Shown here: positions 26,935 to 34,945 of the stretch, piece by piece | Numbering within the stretch: the first letter of the stretch is position 1 | Layout: the number at the start of each line of letters is the position of its first letter | Source of the DNA: an uncultured Pedosphaera sp. | GTDB taxonomy: Bacteria; Verrucomicrobiota; Verrucomicrobiia; Limisphaerales; Pedosphaeraceae | Assembly: GCA_903918755.1 (NCBI GenBank) | Contig: CAIXFN010000028.1 | Location: 62,001 to 126,000, forward strand | Length of the DNA stretch: 64,000 nucleotides | Direction: 5' to 3' | The notes under the pieces: model-generated | The model's input: only the letters and a program-made list of their open reading frames with translations | What the model was told of the DNA's origin: nothing | Database searches by the model: none | Made by a program: the position numbers and the translations under genes

Positions 26935-26953
26935 AAAACAACCCTTGCATTCT

Positions 26954-26978
26954 CCCGAAAAGTGCATAAGCTTTCGGG
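26954..26978. terminator. Hairpin between DUF1501 and the tRNA gene
   Basis: CCCGAAA (26954-26960) and TTTCGGG (26972-26978) form a 7-bp stem with an 11-nt loop, 19 bp after the stop codon. The same stretch may hold the tRNA promoter (TTGCAT at 26945). Confidence 0.4.
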
Positions 26979-26990
26979 GTCGGTCAGGTA

Positions 26991-27067
26991 GCGAGCGTAG
27001 CTCAGTCTGGTAGAGCATCACCTTGCCAAGGTGAACGTCGAGGGTTCGAATCCCTTCGCTCGCTCCA
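26991..27067 (+). tRNA. tRNA-Gly (anticodon GCC)
   Basis: The 77-nt gene has the acceptor pair GCGAGCG/CGCTCGC, a D-arm AGCTCAGTCTGGTAGAGC, the anticodon loop TTGCCAA (anticodon GCC), a T-arm GAGGGTTCGAATCCCTT and an encoded CCA end. All stems pair. The AT-richer accessory region begins immediately after its 3' end, a usual place for integration. I did not find a second copy of the tRNA 3' end that would mark a right attachment site. Confidence 0.97.
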
Positions 27068-27208
27068 TTTTATTTCCAGCCGGTTTTCCCACCTTAAACG
27101 ATTGATAATCAACGGCTTCGCCGTTGAGATACCCCCCTGTAAGCACGCTTTGCCCAAAAAGAGCCTGCGTGACGATTACATGACTGGAGAGGAGTTTGCC
27201 GGACAAAT

Positions 27209-27358
27209 ATGCTATTCTTAGGGGAAGCTATGCAAATACCGGGATTACCCAAAACGGTGGGGTTTGGAGTCAGCAGCGCCACGATTAAAGGCCACTATGT
27301 CTCTGGGGCCATCCAGTTTTGGATGCTGAAAGGAAAATGTGTACGTGAAGGAGAATGA
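27209..27358 (+). CDS. Possible 49-residue small protein
   Basis: This ORF starts MLFLGEAMQIPGLPKTVG and continues ATIKGHYVSGAIQFWMLKGK. It has a plausible composition and could also start at the internal Met (42 residues). It lies in the first part of the tRNA-Gly island, upstream of the nucleotidyltransferase. No family is recognised; it may be a small gene or chance. The remaining sequence from 27068 to 27482 shows nothing else. Confidence 0.25.
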   Translation: MLFLGEAMQIPGLPKTVGFGVSSATIKGHYVSGAIQFWMLKGKCVREGE

Positions 27359-27482
27359 ACAGAGCGCCTCGACACTGGCGTGCGCTATTCAAATTCATGT
27401 TTGGCGTTTTGGCGTTTTTCCGCGAAGATCGCTCTGGCAAACTTTAGGCATGAGGTGTATAAAATTGTGCTTTAAGACTCGC

Positions 27483-28604
27483 ATGCGCAAATTCGAGCCA
27501 TTTGAAACCGTGCATCACCTCGCCGAGGAGTGTGGAGCAAGGTGGCAGGGCTATGGCGCGGTGGTGCTAGCCACCCGTCGCGGCGAGCGACAACTTCGGA
27601 GGGCGCTTCTCTCAAAGAAAGAAAACAAGCGTCTTTTGGATTACGATTCCGGGTTGATATTGTTCGGGTCGTTTGCCCGGTTTGAAATGACTGGCGGGAG
27701 CGATTTTGACTGGTCCTTGCTGGTGGACGGAGTGGTCAATAATGACCATGCAACCCAAGCACAACGTATTAGCGATTCCTTGGAGTCAGCAAGACTGACC
27801 CCACCTGGATCAAGCGGAACGTTTGGTAACCTGGTCTTTTCGCATGATTTGGTGCATCGGATCGGAGGCGGTGCCGATTCAAACACAAATCTCACTAGGC
27901 GAATGCTAATGCTGCTGGAATCACGTCCATTCGAACTGACTAAAGACAATTCGTGCCAGCAGGTGTGGACCAACGTTTTGTCAAACATCCTGCAACGATA
28001 CTTTGAGCAGGAAGTTCATTTTTCCCCACTCCATGAGTGCAAGGTGCCACGCTTTCTCCTGAACGACGTGACCCGATACTGGAGAACAATCTGCGTGGAC
28101 TATGCGGCGAAACACCGCGAGCAGGATGGGAAGAAATGGGCGATGCGAAACGCGAAACTGCGACTGAGCCGAAAACTACTCTTTGCCAGTGGATTGGCCT
28201 TTTGCTTAAATTGCGAACTGTGTCCACCCGCAGATGCTCTGCGAGGACGGGGTGCAAGGAGTCCACAACCTTTTATTGAATCAGCGATGAGCTTTGCGCG
28301 CACGCCGGCATTGGAATATCTGGCAGTGTTCGTTGATAAACATGTGAAGGAGCAGACAAAACGAAAGCAATTAGCCAGGCTGATTTTTGGCTCGTATAAT
28401 CAGTGGCTCATGTTGATCATGGACAACCGCGTTCGCAAACATTTGGAGGGACTGAGCCATCAAGATGCCAAGCAGGACATTACGTTTAACAAAGTTCGCA
28501 GGATTGGGAAAGATTTTGCGCAGGGGCTGCAGTTGCTCTTTTTTAATCGCAATCAGGACGAAGATCCAATTGCAAATCTGTGTCTAGATTATGTCGGATT
28601 CTAA
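27483..28604 (+). CDS. Pol-beta-fold nucleotidyltransferase
   Basis: The 373-residue protein has the minimal nucleotidyltransferase signature GSFARFEMTGGSDFDWSLLV (residues 62-81): the GS turn followed by the catalytic D-x-D (D74, D76). The third acidic residue is not assigned with certainty. The C-terminal two thirds are helical and of unknown class. Such enzymes move AMP or another nucleotide to RNA, protein or antibiotics. Upstream in-frame starts exist (27339, 27450). I chose 27483 because TATAAA at 27458 looks like a -10 box before it. The gene overlaps the TIM-barrel gene by 14 nt, so the two act together. Its lower GC indicates acquisition by transfer. Defence or toxin function is a guess from context. 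Confidence 0.7.
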   Translation: MRKFEPFETVHHLAEECGARWQGYGAVVLATRRGERQLRRALLSKKENKRLLDYDSGLILFGSFARFEMTGGSDFDWSLLVDGVVNNDHATQAQRISDSLESARLTPPGSSGTFGNLVFSHDLVHRIGGGADSNTNLTRRMLMLLESRPFELTKDNSCQQVWTNVLSNILQRYFEQEVHFSPLHECKVPRFLLNDVTRYWRTICVDYAAKHREQDGKKWAMRNAKLRLSRKLLFASGLAFCLNCELCPPADALRGRGARSPQPFIESAMSFARTPALEYLAVFVDKHVKEQTKRKQLARLIFGSYNQWLMLIMDNRVRKHLEGLSHQDAKQDITFNKVRRIGKDFAQGLQLLFFNRNQDEDPIANLCLDYVGF

Positions 28605-29346
28605 GGCCCACTCAAAAAAAGTTGGATTCTCCACCGGAGCCTTGGAGTGCGGAGATTATCGTTCTGCGCTGACATGGCTTCGGAGACATCACTTTGACAC
28701 TGTCGAACTCTCGGCGCTACGTCTTACTGAACTTCGACCCCTCCTTCGGGATTTGAACAACCTTCCGGTTAGCCACTTTACCTATGTTTCATTTCATGCA
28801 CCGAGTTCATTTGAAAAGGCCGAAGAACGACTCGTGGTGAAAGAGCTTGAGCATGTTTACAAACGCGGTTGGAACATTATTGTGCATCCCGATATGATCA
28901 GGATGCCTGCGCTTTGGCGGCGCTTTGGAAAGCAGTTGCTTTTGGAAAACATGGACCGCCGGAAACCCGTGGGCCGAACAGCTGATGAATTGGAATTGCT
29001 TTTTTCAGAGTTGCCGGATGCGAGACTTTGCCTCGATGTGGCGCACGCCCGTCAATTAGATACTACCTTGACCGAGTTGACGGACATGGTAAAACGTTTT
29101 GGGAAACGCATCGCCGAGGTGCATATCAGCGAATTGGATTCGGACTGTAAGCATCAGCCCATGTCCTGGTGCGCGGTGAATGATTACCAAACTTTAGCTT
29201 GGAGCAGCATAGCCTCGGGAGTACCCGTGATCATAGAATCCATGCTGAACGGACAACGGGCGGCGTTACGAAACGACGAGTATTTGTTGGCCTGCGATGC
29301 ATCACATAGGAGTCTGCGCAAAAAGAGCAAGACTCATGCAAAATAG
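28591..29346 (+). CDS. TIM-barrel protein, EndoIV/xylose-isomerase-like (AP2Ec) superfamily
   Basis: The 251-residue protein reads as an (alpha/beta)8 barrel of the PF01261 type. Strand ends carry candidate metal ligands: YVSFHAPSSF, NIIVHPDMI, LLLENMDRR, LCLDVAHAR (D-x-x-H) and IAEVHISELD, then PVIIESML. Members bind divalent metals and act as AP endonucleases, sugar isomerases or epimerases; the reaction cannot be told from sequence. It overlaps the nucleotidyltransferase by 14 nt. A coupled transferase plus metal-dependent hydrolase or isomerase in a mobile island is unusual and could be a modify-and-reverse pair or a defence module. Confidence 0.7.
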   Translation: MSDSKAHSKKVGFSTGALECGDYRSALTWLRRHHFDTVELSALRLTELRPLLRDLNNLPVSHFTYVSFHAPSSFEKAEERLVVKELEHVYKRGWNIIVHPDMIRMPALWRRFGKQLLLENMDRRKPVGRTADELELLFSELPDARLCLDVAHARQLDTTLTELTDMVKRFGKRIAEVHISELDSDCKHQPMSWCAVNDYQTLAWSSIASGVPVIIESMLNGQRAALRNDEYLLACDASHRSLRKKSKTHAK

Positions 29347-29399
29347 TGTTGCGAACCTCGCTCTGCCGTAGTCTGTGGATACGCAAATGCTGTGGAGTT

Positions 29400-29730
29400 A
29401 GCGAACACAGTCCGGTCCGCTACATACGCGCGCGAGCGGCGCGCCAAACCAAGATTATCGAAATCGCCCAAAGCTCGGTTGCCGACCGCAAACTGTGGAC
29501 GGTGGAGCAATTCCTGATGATGTTGCGAGAGGGCTGAAATTGCGGTTTCCGACGGGCATCGCTGCCCAAACATTTCGGCTCCGATTTCTCATATTGACTC
29601 AAAGATTCGCACCAAGCATGATGACATCGAGTCTTTTCTTAAAGTTAATGCATATACACAAATCAAATATATCAGTAGACGATCGCCATCTGAAGACCAG
29701 AGAGGGACGATTGTTCAAGTAAAATGGTAA
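29400..29730 (+). pseudogene. Decayed gene fragment with frameshift
   Basis: One frame reads KIIEIAQSSVADRKL then WTVEQFLMMLREG and stops at about 29537. The next frame continues with natural-looking sequence (SHIDSKIRTKHDDIESFL, then KVNAYTQIKYISRR) to a TAA at 29728-29730. No start codon fits the second part. The join suggests a single gene broken by a frameshift. Its family is not recognised. It occupies most of the 480-bp gap before the DUF262 gene. Confidence 0.4.
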
Positions 29731-29830
29731 AAAGGAAAACATTCCAGCTAAATTCAGAAACTACAATCTTTCCCCATCACTTCGCCAAACGCTAAATGAG
29801 TCGTGGGAATCAGCGGGCTAGAGCACAAGT

Positions 29831-30928
29831 ATGAGCCACCAACGAGAACTCCCCATGGTCAATTCAACGAAGCTTGAACTGCAACTAAAGGAGCAGCGCC
29901 GGACGGTCGACTTTGATACATTTGATATGCAAACTCAGGAACTCATCCGCATGGTCGAGGCGGGTGAAATCGGAGTCGCTCCCGTGTACCAGCGTAAATT
30001 CAGATGGGACGACAAAAGATGCTCCCAACTCATCGAATCCCTGATGCTTGGCATTCCAGTCCCAAGTCTTATGATGGCAACAAATGATGACAATTCATGG
30101 GAAGTTGTCGATGGCGTACAACGGTTGAGCACCATCGTAAAATTTGCGGGCTCAGATAAACTTCGAGACAAATTAAAAATTGGGGATGCTTTAACATTTT
30201 CCGAACTGCAAAAATTGACTGATTTCGACGGGTTGGGCTATTTAGACATGCCATCTCATCTTCAACTTCATTTCAGGACAAGACCAATGAAAGTTGTAAC
30301 GCTCAACGATAAGAGCGATACAATAGTTCGATACGATCTCTTTGAACGCCTTAACACCGGAGGCGTAGCGTTGAGCGCCCAAGAGATTAGGGACTGTGTT
30401 TATCAAGGGGCATTTTCAGCCAAATTGGAGGAACTTGCGGCAACCTCCGACTTTCGTCGGATACTTAAGTTGACCCCACTGCAGCAGAGAGACGGGACGG
30501 CAGAGGAGTGTGTACTTCGCTTTTTCGCTTTCCTTCACAGATATAAAGAGTTTGACCACAGCGTCACCCACTTCCTTAATACCTTTATGGAAGAGTCAAC
30601 TGCCCACTTTGATTTCGCTTCGAACGAATTAATCTTTCGGAACACTTTCAGTGAGTTGTCCAAAGCGTTTCCAAAAGGTTTGAGCCGAACCGATAACAGG
30701 ACGACAACGCCTCTAAATCTTTTCGAAGCTGTATCCGTGGGGGCAGCCCTTGCTTTGAGCAAGAATGACCATATCGTGTTAGATGGACTTGCGGGCTGGA
30801 TGGCCCACCCAAAACTCCGTGAATACACGACAGGAGCAACCAATAGCCGCAAAGCTGTGAAGGGCCGGATAGAGTTTTGCAGAGATCGTTTTTTAGGAAG
30901 AGTCTATGTGGACCCAATTGAGGATTGA
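29831..30928 (+). CDS. DUF262 (GmrS/ParB-like nuclease fold) protein
   Basis: The 365-residue protein has the DUF262 signatures PVYQRKFRWDDKR (QRxFRW at residues 54-59) and WEVVDGVQRLSTIVKF (DGxQRL at 94-99), which form the ParB/Srx-type nucleotide-binding site. RYDLFERLNTGGVALSAQEIR is the conserved helix after it. DUF262 proteins hydrolyse NTPs or cut DNA, as in GmrSD type IV restriction of modified phage DNA. The DUF1524 HNH partner domain is absent. Instead the gene overlaps a HEPN gene by 23 nt. Low GC and position suggest a mobile defence pair. Confidence 0.85.
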   Translation: MSHQRELPMVNSTKLELQLKEQRRTVDFDTFDMQTQELIRMVEAGEIGVAPVYQRKFRWDDKRCSQLIESLMLGIPVPSLMMATNDDNSWEVVDGVQRLSTIVKFAGSDKLRDKLKIGDALTFSELQKLTDFDGLGYLDMPSHLQLHFRTRPMKVVTLNDKSDTIVRYDLFERLNTGGVALSAQEIRDCVYQGAFSAKLEELAATSDFRRILKLTPLQQRDGTAEECVLRFFAFLHRYKEFDHSVTHFLNTFMEESTAHFDFASNELIFRNTFSELSKAFPKGLSRTDNRTTTPLNLFEAVSVGAALALSKNDHIVLDGLAGWMAHPKLREYTTGATNSRKAVKGRIEFCRDRFLGRVYVDPIED

Positions 30929-31553
30929 AGTCCACGAACAGTTTGCAGCAGTCGAAGCCTTTTTTAAGGCTACACGAGGTATCGATAAATCGATAGAGCA
31001 AACGGCAAAAGGCTTGGCGTTTGTTCATATGTATGCCGCTTATGAAAGCACCGTTCGGGCGATTGTCAGGACTGCGATTGCCCAAATTGAAGCACATGGG
31101 CATAAACTCGAAGATCTCACCCCTTCGCTTATGGCTCTTTTTCTTGATCAGCACCTCACCAGACTTCAGGACAGCGGGAAGAAGGATATTTGGGATGCCC
31201 GAATCCAGATTTTCGAACAACTTTTTTCTGGATATCCGGCGAAAGTGAGCAACACCGTATTCCCTAATGATGGTAACCACTTCCGACAGAATCAGCTAAA
31301 GACCATCTTTAGGATTCTCGGTCTCAAGCGGATGCCTGCGCGCCGACGAAGACACCTCCAAAAGGTAGATGAAGTGGTTCACCGCCGAAATGCAGTCGCC
31401 CACGGCGAAGAGACCGCCGGTGCTGTTGGCAGGTGCTATTCTAGAACAGATGTTTTGCATACAATTCAACAAATTAGAAGCGTATGCTTATTGTTGGTTT
31501 CCGAAGCGGAAAAGCAGTGTTTGGATAAGCCCAGACACTGCAGAAGACGATGA
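30906..31553 (+). CDS. HEPN-domain putative ribonuclease (MAE_28990/MAE_18760 type)
   Basis: The 215-residue all-alpha protein carries the HEPN RNase motif R-x4-H in HRRNAVAHGEE (R161, H166). The N-terminal helix GLAFVHMYAAYESTVRAIV is like that of the MAE_28990/MAE_18760 HEPN group. HEPN proteins cut RNA and often cause abortive infection. It overlaps the DUF262 gene, which may restrain or direct it. The stop codon lies only 7 bp from an IS element, and the basic tail (KPRHCRRR) may be a replacement created by a deletion next to the IS. Family call is good; activity is inferred. Confidence 0.75.
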   Translation: MWTQLRIEVHEQFAAVEAFFKATRGIDKSIEQTAKGLAFVHMYAAYESTVRAIVRTAIAQIEAHGHKLEDLTPSLMALFLDQHLTRLQDSGKKDIWDARIQIFEQLFSGYPAKVSNTVFPNDGNHFRQNQLKTIFRILGLKRMPARRRRHLQKVDEVVHRRNAVAHGEETAGAVGRCYSRTDVLHTIQQIRSVCLLLVSEAEKQCLDKPRHCRRR

Positions 31554-31560
31554 TTTTCTA

Positions 31561-31578
31561 AGAGCGTGTTTTGAAAAT
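31561..31578. repeat. Left terminal inverted repeat of the IS
   Basis: This sequence is the exact complement of 32456-32473 and lies 7 bp past the HEPN stop codon. Confidence 0.9.
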
Positions 31579-31582
31579 GCCC

Positions 31583-32406
31583 TCATGCCGCTTTTGCAAG
31601 GCGCCTAATCATGATGCGAATCATACAAATCCGAAGCATGGCTTCGCTATGATCGGCGCGGACCTCGTAGTCACGGCACAATCGCCGCGACTTGTAGAAC
31701 CAGCCAAAAGTGCGTTCGACGATCCATCTCTTGGGAAGCACGTGGAAACCCTTGGCCTTGTCACAACGCCGGACGACTTCGAGTTTGAGCCTGCCGTAGG
31801 GACGGAGTTGTTTGACCCATTGCACCAATGGCCCCAAGTAGCCGCCATCCGCCCAGATCATTTGCAGTCGCCCGAAGCGGCTCACCAAGTTTTCAATCAG
31901 GGGCTTGGCAGCGGTGCGGTCTTGGACATCGGCGGTGGTAATCGTCAGACCCATAATCAAGCCGAGGGAGTCCACGGCCAGATGGCGCTTGCGGCCTTTG
32001 ACGTTTTTGCCCGCTTCATAGCCGCGTTCGCCCGCTTGATCAGGGGCTTTGACCGACTGGCTGTCAATAATGGCCGCCGTCGGTGCCACCTGGCGTCCCG
32101 TGGTTTTGCGTACCCAATCCGCAAGGTGTCGTGGATGAAATTCCACGTCCAGTCCTGGCTCCACTTCCGATAATAGCCGTAAACTGTTTGCCACGGCGGG
32201 AAGTCCCCCGGCAGCAGCCGCCAAGCTCCGCCGGCGCGAACTTGGTAGAAAATCGCGTTGACCAAACTGCGGCGGTCGAGTTCGACCGGTCGACCCCGCT
32301 TGCCCTTCCCCGATTTGGGCGCGGGAACCAGCGCTTCGATTTGGTCCCACTCTTCATCAGTCAAGTCCGTTGGATACTTAGTCGGATGCGTTTGCATCCG
32401 ATTCAT
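31583..32406 (-). CDS. IS5-family transposase in two frames (frameshift near 32135)
   Basis: The first frame (start 32406) encodes PTDLTDEEWDQIEALVP and AIFYQVRAGGAWRLLPGDFP up to WNFIHDTL. Homology then continues one base back in the second frame (ADWVRKTTGRQVAP, AIIDSQSVKA, IWADGGYLGPL, RWIVERTFGWF) to a stop at 31583. DDE residues are Asp in AIIDSQ, Asp in WADGGY and Glu in WIVERT. The shift is -1 and lies around 32130-32140. No textbook slippery heptamer is obvious there, so it may be a programmed shift of a weak type or a mutation. The transposase is otherwise intact. Confidence 0.85.
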
Positions 32407-32455
32407 TTATAGTAGTCGCAACCCTTGTACAATAACGTTAAAGTAAAAATCTCCG

Positions 32456-32473
32456 ATTTTCAAAACACGCTCT
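32456..32473. repeat. Right terminal inverted repeat of the IS
   Basis: This sequence is the exact complement of 31561-31578 and abuts the older IS fragment. Confidence 0.9.
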
Positions 32474-32611
32474 CAGGAAAGCAGTACACGATGAGTTCCC
32501 ATTGCGCGTCGGTCAGGTCTGATGTATATCGCATCCCAAGTTTGTAGCGGGCTGCGTTTCAAAGCACGAGTTATCGTTAAAGTTATTTTCAAATAGTTTT
32601 CAAACAGGCTC
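32474..32611 (-). pseudogene. Remnant of an older IS5-like element (transposase N-terminus)
   Basis: From an ATG at 32534 the minus strand encodes MRYTSDLTDAQWELIVYCFP, a typical IS5-type transposase N-terminus, cut off where the younger IS begins. The outer end (32590-32611) reads GAGCCTGTTTGAAAACTATT, an IS5-type inverted repeat related to that of the younger element. The rest of the older element is missing on the other side, which implies deletion. Confidence 0.8.
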
Positions 32612-33538
32612 TAATAACACAACTAATGAAAGTATACCGCTTTCTACCAAGTAGCACAAATCCCCATGAGGGCGAACCTGGGCACCTGCAAGGTCGTTGA
32701 CAGTTTAGCACCCCCAAATCGTCGCTGGCATCGCCCCGACAACTTCATCGTTACCATGGTTAGCGTCTGCAATGTTCTTTGCCAATTCCCCGTTAAATTC
32801 CTACCAGAGGAATACGAAATCCCAAATCCCGTGCTAATACCAAACCGGGGCTGGCCCGGCCGCGGCGCAAGATCAAACAGCCGCACCGGCCAACCGCGGC
32901 TTTTGCCCGTTCCGAAACCTCTTCTTGGTTCCGGGCGGACTCGCTCTTTGACATATTGCAATAGAACGCGGCCATCGCCGGCCAACCACACGCCGAAGCG
33001 GATGCCCGGAGCGGCCCCAGCCGCGTGCCGCTGCCCAACAGTCACCGGCAGCGCACGCGGCAACTTGGGCCCCTGATCCCCCCGCAATCCCGACTCAATC
33101 AGTCGGGTTTCACTAGTGCAAAAGAGCGCCACCCAGAATTCCCGCCAGATTAGTCCAACCCGTCGGTTTCGGGACGGCCTGAAGGGCCGCGATTCTTACC
33201 TGTCCGCCATCCTGTCCCCCATAGCTCTTGAGCGAAGAGGGAAGCCTCATGGGCGACGGCGGAAGCCCAGCCTAAACAGGCTGGGATTTCGGGAGATTTA
33301 TACCAGCGCCCTGAAAGCGGCGCGACACCTCTGCGGCGCAATCAAACATCGGAGACACTTGTGTCGCCCCTAAACAAACTTAATCCAGTTTCCCGCACAA
33401 TTGTGCGCGAAGCGGGAAGCCGGGTCCACCCTGCGGACACTTAATCCAGTTTTGCTTTCACCACGACTGCCAGAGGCGCAGCAGTCCAGGCCTGCCCCGT
33501 GAATCCCAACCTGCCTCCCCCGCCGTCTCCCCATACGC
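32612..33538. other. Gene-free region with degenerate repeats
   Basis: Several ORFs of up to about 160 codons overlap here in different frames. None has a recognisable domain, a signal or consistent codon use. The right part (33360-33470) holds two copies of the short motif TTAATCCAGTTT that recurs through 33.4-34.9 kb. The region reads as decayed mobile DNA. Confidence 0.5.
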
Positions 33539-33819
33539 GGCCTTTGTGACCTGTTGTGGCCAAGATCCCCTCCCTTCGGTGTCCAGCTTCCACAAGGTTA
33601 ATCCAGTTTCGTGGGATCGCTCTGTCCGAACCCTCACCCCCCGCCACGGTCCCGGCGCCTCCGCGTGAAACCCCTGGTTGCCTTTTGCGAACCGGGCGCA
33701 ACTTGTCGGCAAAAATTCGGGTCTGGTCGGGTTTGTGGTGCTTCCCATCCGTGAGCCGTTACCTCTGTGAAAAGTCCCCTCCCTTCGGTGTCCAGGTTCC
33801 GGACACTTAATCCAGTTTC
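33539..33819. repeat. 280-bp direct repeat, copy A
   Basis: It starts GGCCTTTGTGACCTG and ends GACACTTAATCCAGTTTC. Copy B (34499-34778) has the same landmarks in order: GGCCAAGATCCCCTCCC, CTTCCACAAGGTTAATCCAG, CTGTCCGAACCCTC, AAAGTCCCCTCC. The antitoxin/toxin genes lie between the copies. Confidence 0.8.
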
Positions 33820-33903
33820 CGGCCGGTTTCTGCCACCCCCCGGGAAAGGCGACGGACCCTCGCGCCAAACCTGGGCCGCTGATCGGCCGAACTTCCTTGC
33901 AGC

Positions 33904-33964
33904 ATCGCCAGCCCGATTGCCAGCGGGTCAAAAGGACTTGCGGCCTCCCCGTTGCGGAGTAATG
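33904..33964. repeat. 60-bp dispersed repeat, copy 1
   Basis: ATCGCCAGCCCGATTGCC and GTCAAAAGGACTTGCGGCC recur at 36667-36728. This copy ends 7 bp before the antitoxin start codon and may carry its promoter region. Confidence 0.7.
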
Positions 33965-33971
33965 TCTGAAT

Positions 33972-34184
33972 ATGCAATCGTTGAACGAAATCGAGCGGGC
34001 AGCGATGAAACTCCCCGATGGTGACCGGGCTTCCCTGGCTGCACGCTTGCTGGATTCTCTGCCAGCGGTTCTTTTTGATGAGGATGAGGGCCTCGCCGAG
34101 GCCATCCGTCGGGACGCCGAGATGGACCGCGACCCGGCGGCCTCGATCACACTTGAGGAGTTGAGACGCCTCGTGAAGGCCTGA
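33972..34184 (+). CDS. Antitoxin of a putative addiction module (TIGR02574 type)
   Basis: The 70-residue acidic helical protein (MQSLNEIERAAMKLPDGDR, then ASLAARLLDSL) matches the short 'addiction module component' antitoxins that precede ParE/RelE toxins. It would bind and neutralise the toxin and probably repress the operon. The toxin gene begins 10 bp after its stop codon. The pair is enclosed by 280-bp direct repeats, which suggests it arrived or is maintained as a cassette. Confidence 0.85.
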   Translation: MQSLNEIERAAMKLPDGDRASLAARLLDSLPAVLFDEDEGLAEAIRRDAEMDRDPAASITLEELRRLVKA

Positions 34185-34194
34185 ATGTTCGGCC

Positions 34195-34491
34195 ATGCGT
34201 TTGAGCTTTAACCGGCTGGTACCCAAGGAGCTCCGGAGCGCTTTGACGCATTACCACAACGCCGTCGGTCCCCATCTGGCCCAACGGTTTTACGATGAGT
34301 TCGAAGAGCCTATTGCTGCCATCCCGAGGAATCCCAAGCGCTTTCACCACCTGCCTGACTCGGGATATCTCCGGGCCAACTTCCCGACCTTTCCGTACCA
34401 CCTCTTGTTCCGCGAAACCACCGAGGGCATCCGCGTGCATGTCTTAAGGCCGCATCGGCGGCACCCTGGCTACGGTCTGGGCAGGGATTAA
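34195..34491 (+). CDS. ParE/RelE-family toxin
   Basis: The 98-residue basic protein has the ParE/RelE fold pattern: LVPKELRSALTHYHNAVG (helix 1), FYDEFEEPIAAIPRNPKRF, then strands YLRANFPTFPYHLLFRE and IRVHVLRPHRRHPGYG. The latter holds the C-terminal conserved Arg/His-Arg residues. ParE toxins poison gyrase; RelE toxins cut ribosome-bound mRNA. The sequence does not decide between them. It is paired with the antitoxin 10 bp upstream. Confidence 0.87.
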   Translation: MRLSFNRLVPKELRSALTHYHNAVGPHLAQRFYDEFEEPIAAIPRNPKRFHHLPDSGYLRANFPTFPYHLLFRETTEGIRVHVLRPHRRHPGYGLGRD

Positions 34492-34498
34492 GGCGCCT

Positions 34499-34778
34499 GG
34501 CCTTTGTGACCTGACCTCTTGTGGCCAAGATCCCCTCCCCTCGGTGTCCATCCAGCTTCCACAAGGTTAATCCAGTTTCGTTGGACCACCCTGTCCGAAC
34601 CCTCGCCGATCTCCGCGCCACCGCGAGAAAGCCCCTTGTTCCCTTTCGCGGCTTTTTTACCCGCATCTTCGCCGCTAAGAATTCGGGTTTGTTCGGATTT
34701 GTGGCGCTTCCCCTCCGCTTGCTCTGTGAAAAGTCCCCTCCTTTGGGAGTCCAGGTTCCGGACACTTAATCCAGTTTC
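34499..34778. repeat. 280-bp direct repeat, copy B
   Basis: It begins 8 bp after the toxin stop codon and is about 80% identical to copy A by eye. It ends in GGACACTTAATCCAGTTTC; a further partial copy of that end follows at about 34868-34885. No gene is seen from 34779 to 34945. Confidence 0.8.
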
Positions 34779-34945
34779 ATACGATTCAACCTGCCCGGCG
34801 TCCTGTCCGGCGACTTGTCCGGCGAAGCCATGGCGAAGTCGGAAGCTCCCAGCGAAGTCGGGTCCAGGTCCCGGACACTTAATCCAACTTCCGACCGCTT
34901 TCTGCCAACCCCCGGCTGGAGAGAGCACCCCGGTCTCAAACAGTC

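Larger units (their letters stand above)
31561..32473. mobile_element. IS5-family insertion sequence (913 bp)
   Basis: The element is bounded by perfect 18-bp inverted repeats (31561-31578 and 32456-32473; AGAGCGTGTTTTGAAAAT and its complement). It holds one transposase on the minus strand in two overlapping frames, as in the IS427/IS1031 subgroups. No clean target duplication is visible, because the right flank is an older IS fragment and the left flank is the end of the HEPN gene. That suggests a deletion accompanied or followed the insertion. Confidence 0.9.

Noticed and set aside
32644-33132. 162-codon minus-strand ORF in the gene-free region
   Set aside because: No domain, low-complexity Arg/Gly content, and overlapping ORFs of similar length in other frames; treated as non-coding.
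33360-34885. CRISPR-like array formed by the recurring TTAATCCAGTTT motif
   Set aside because: Spacing is irregular (tens to hundreds of bp), the units are degenerate and no cas genes are present. It is a dispersed repeat family.
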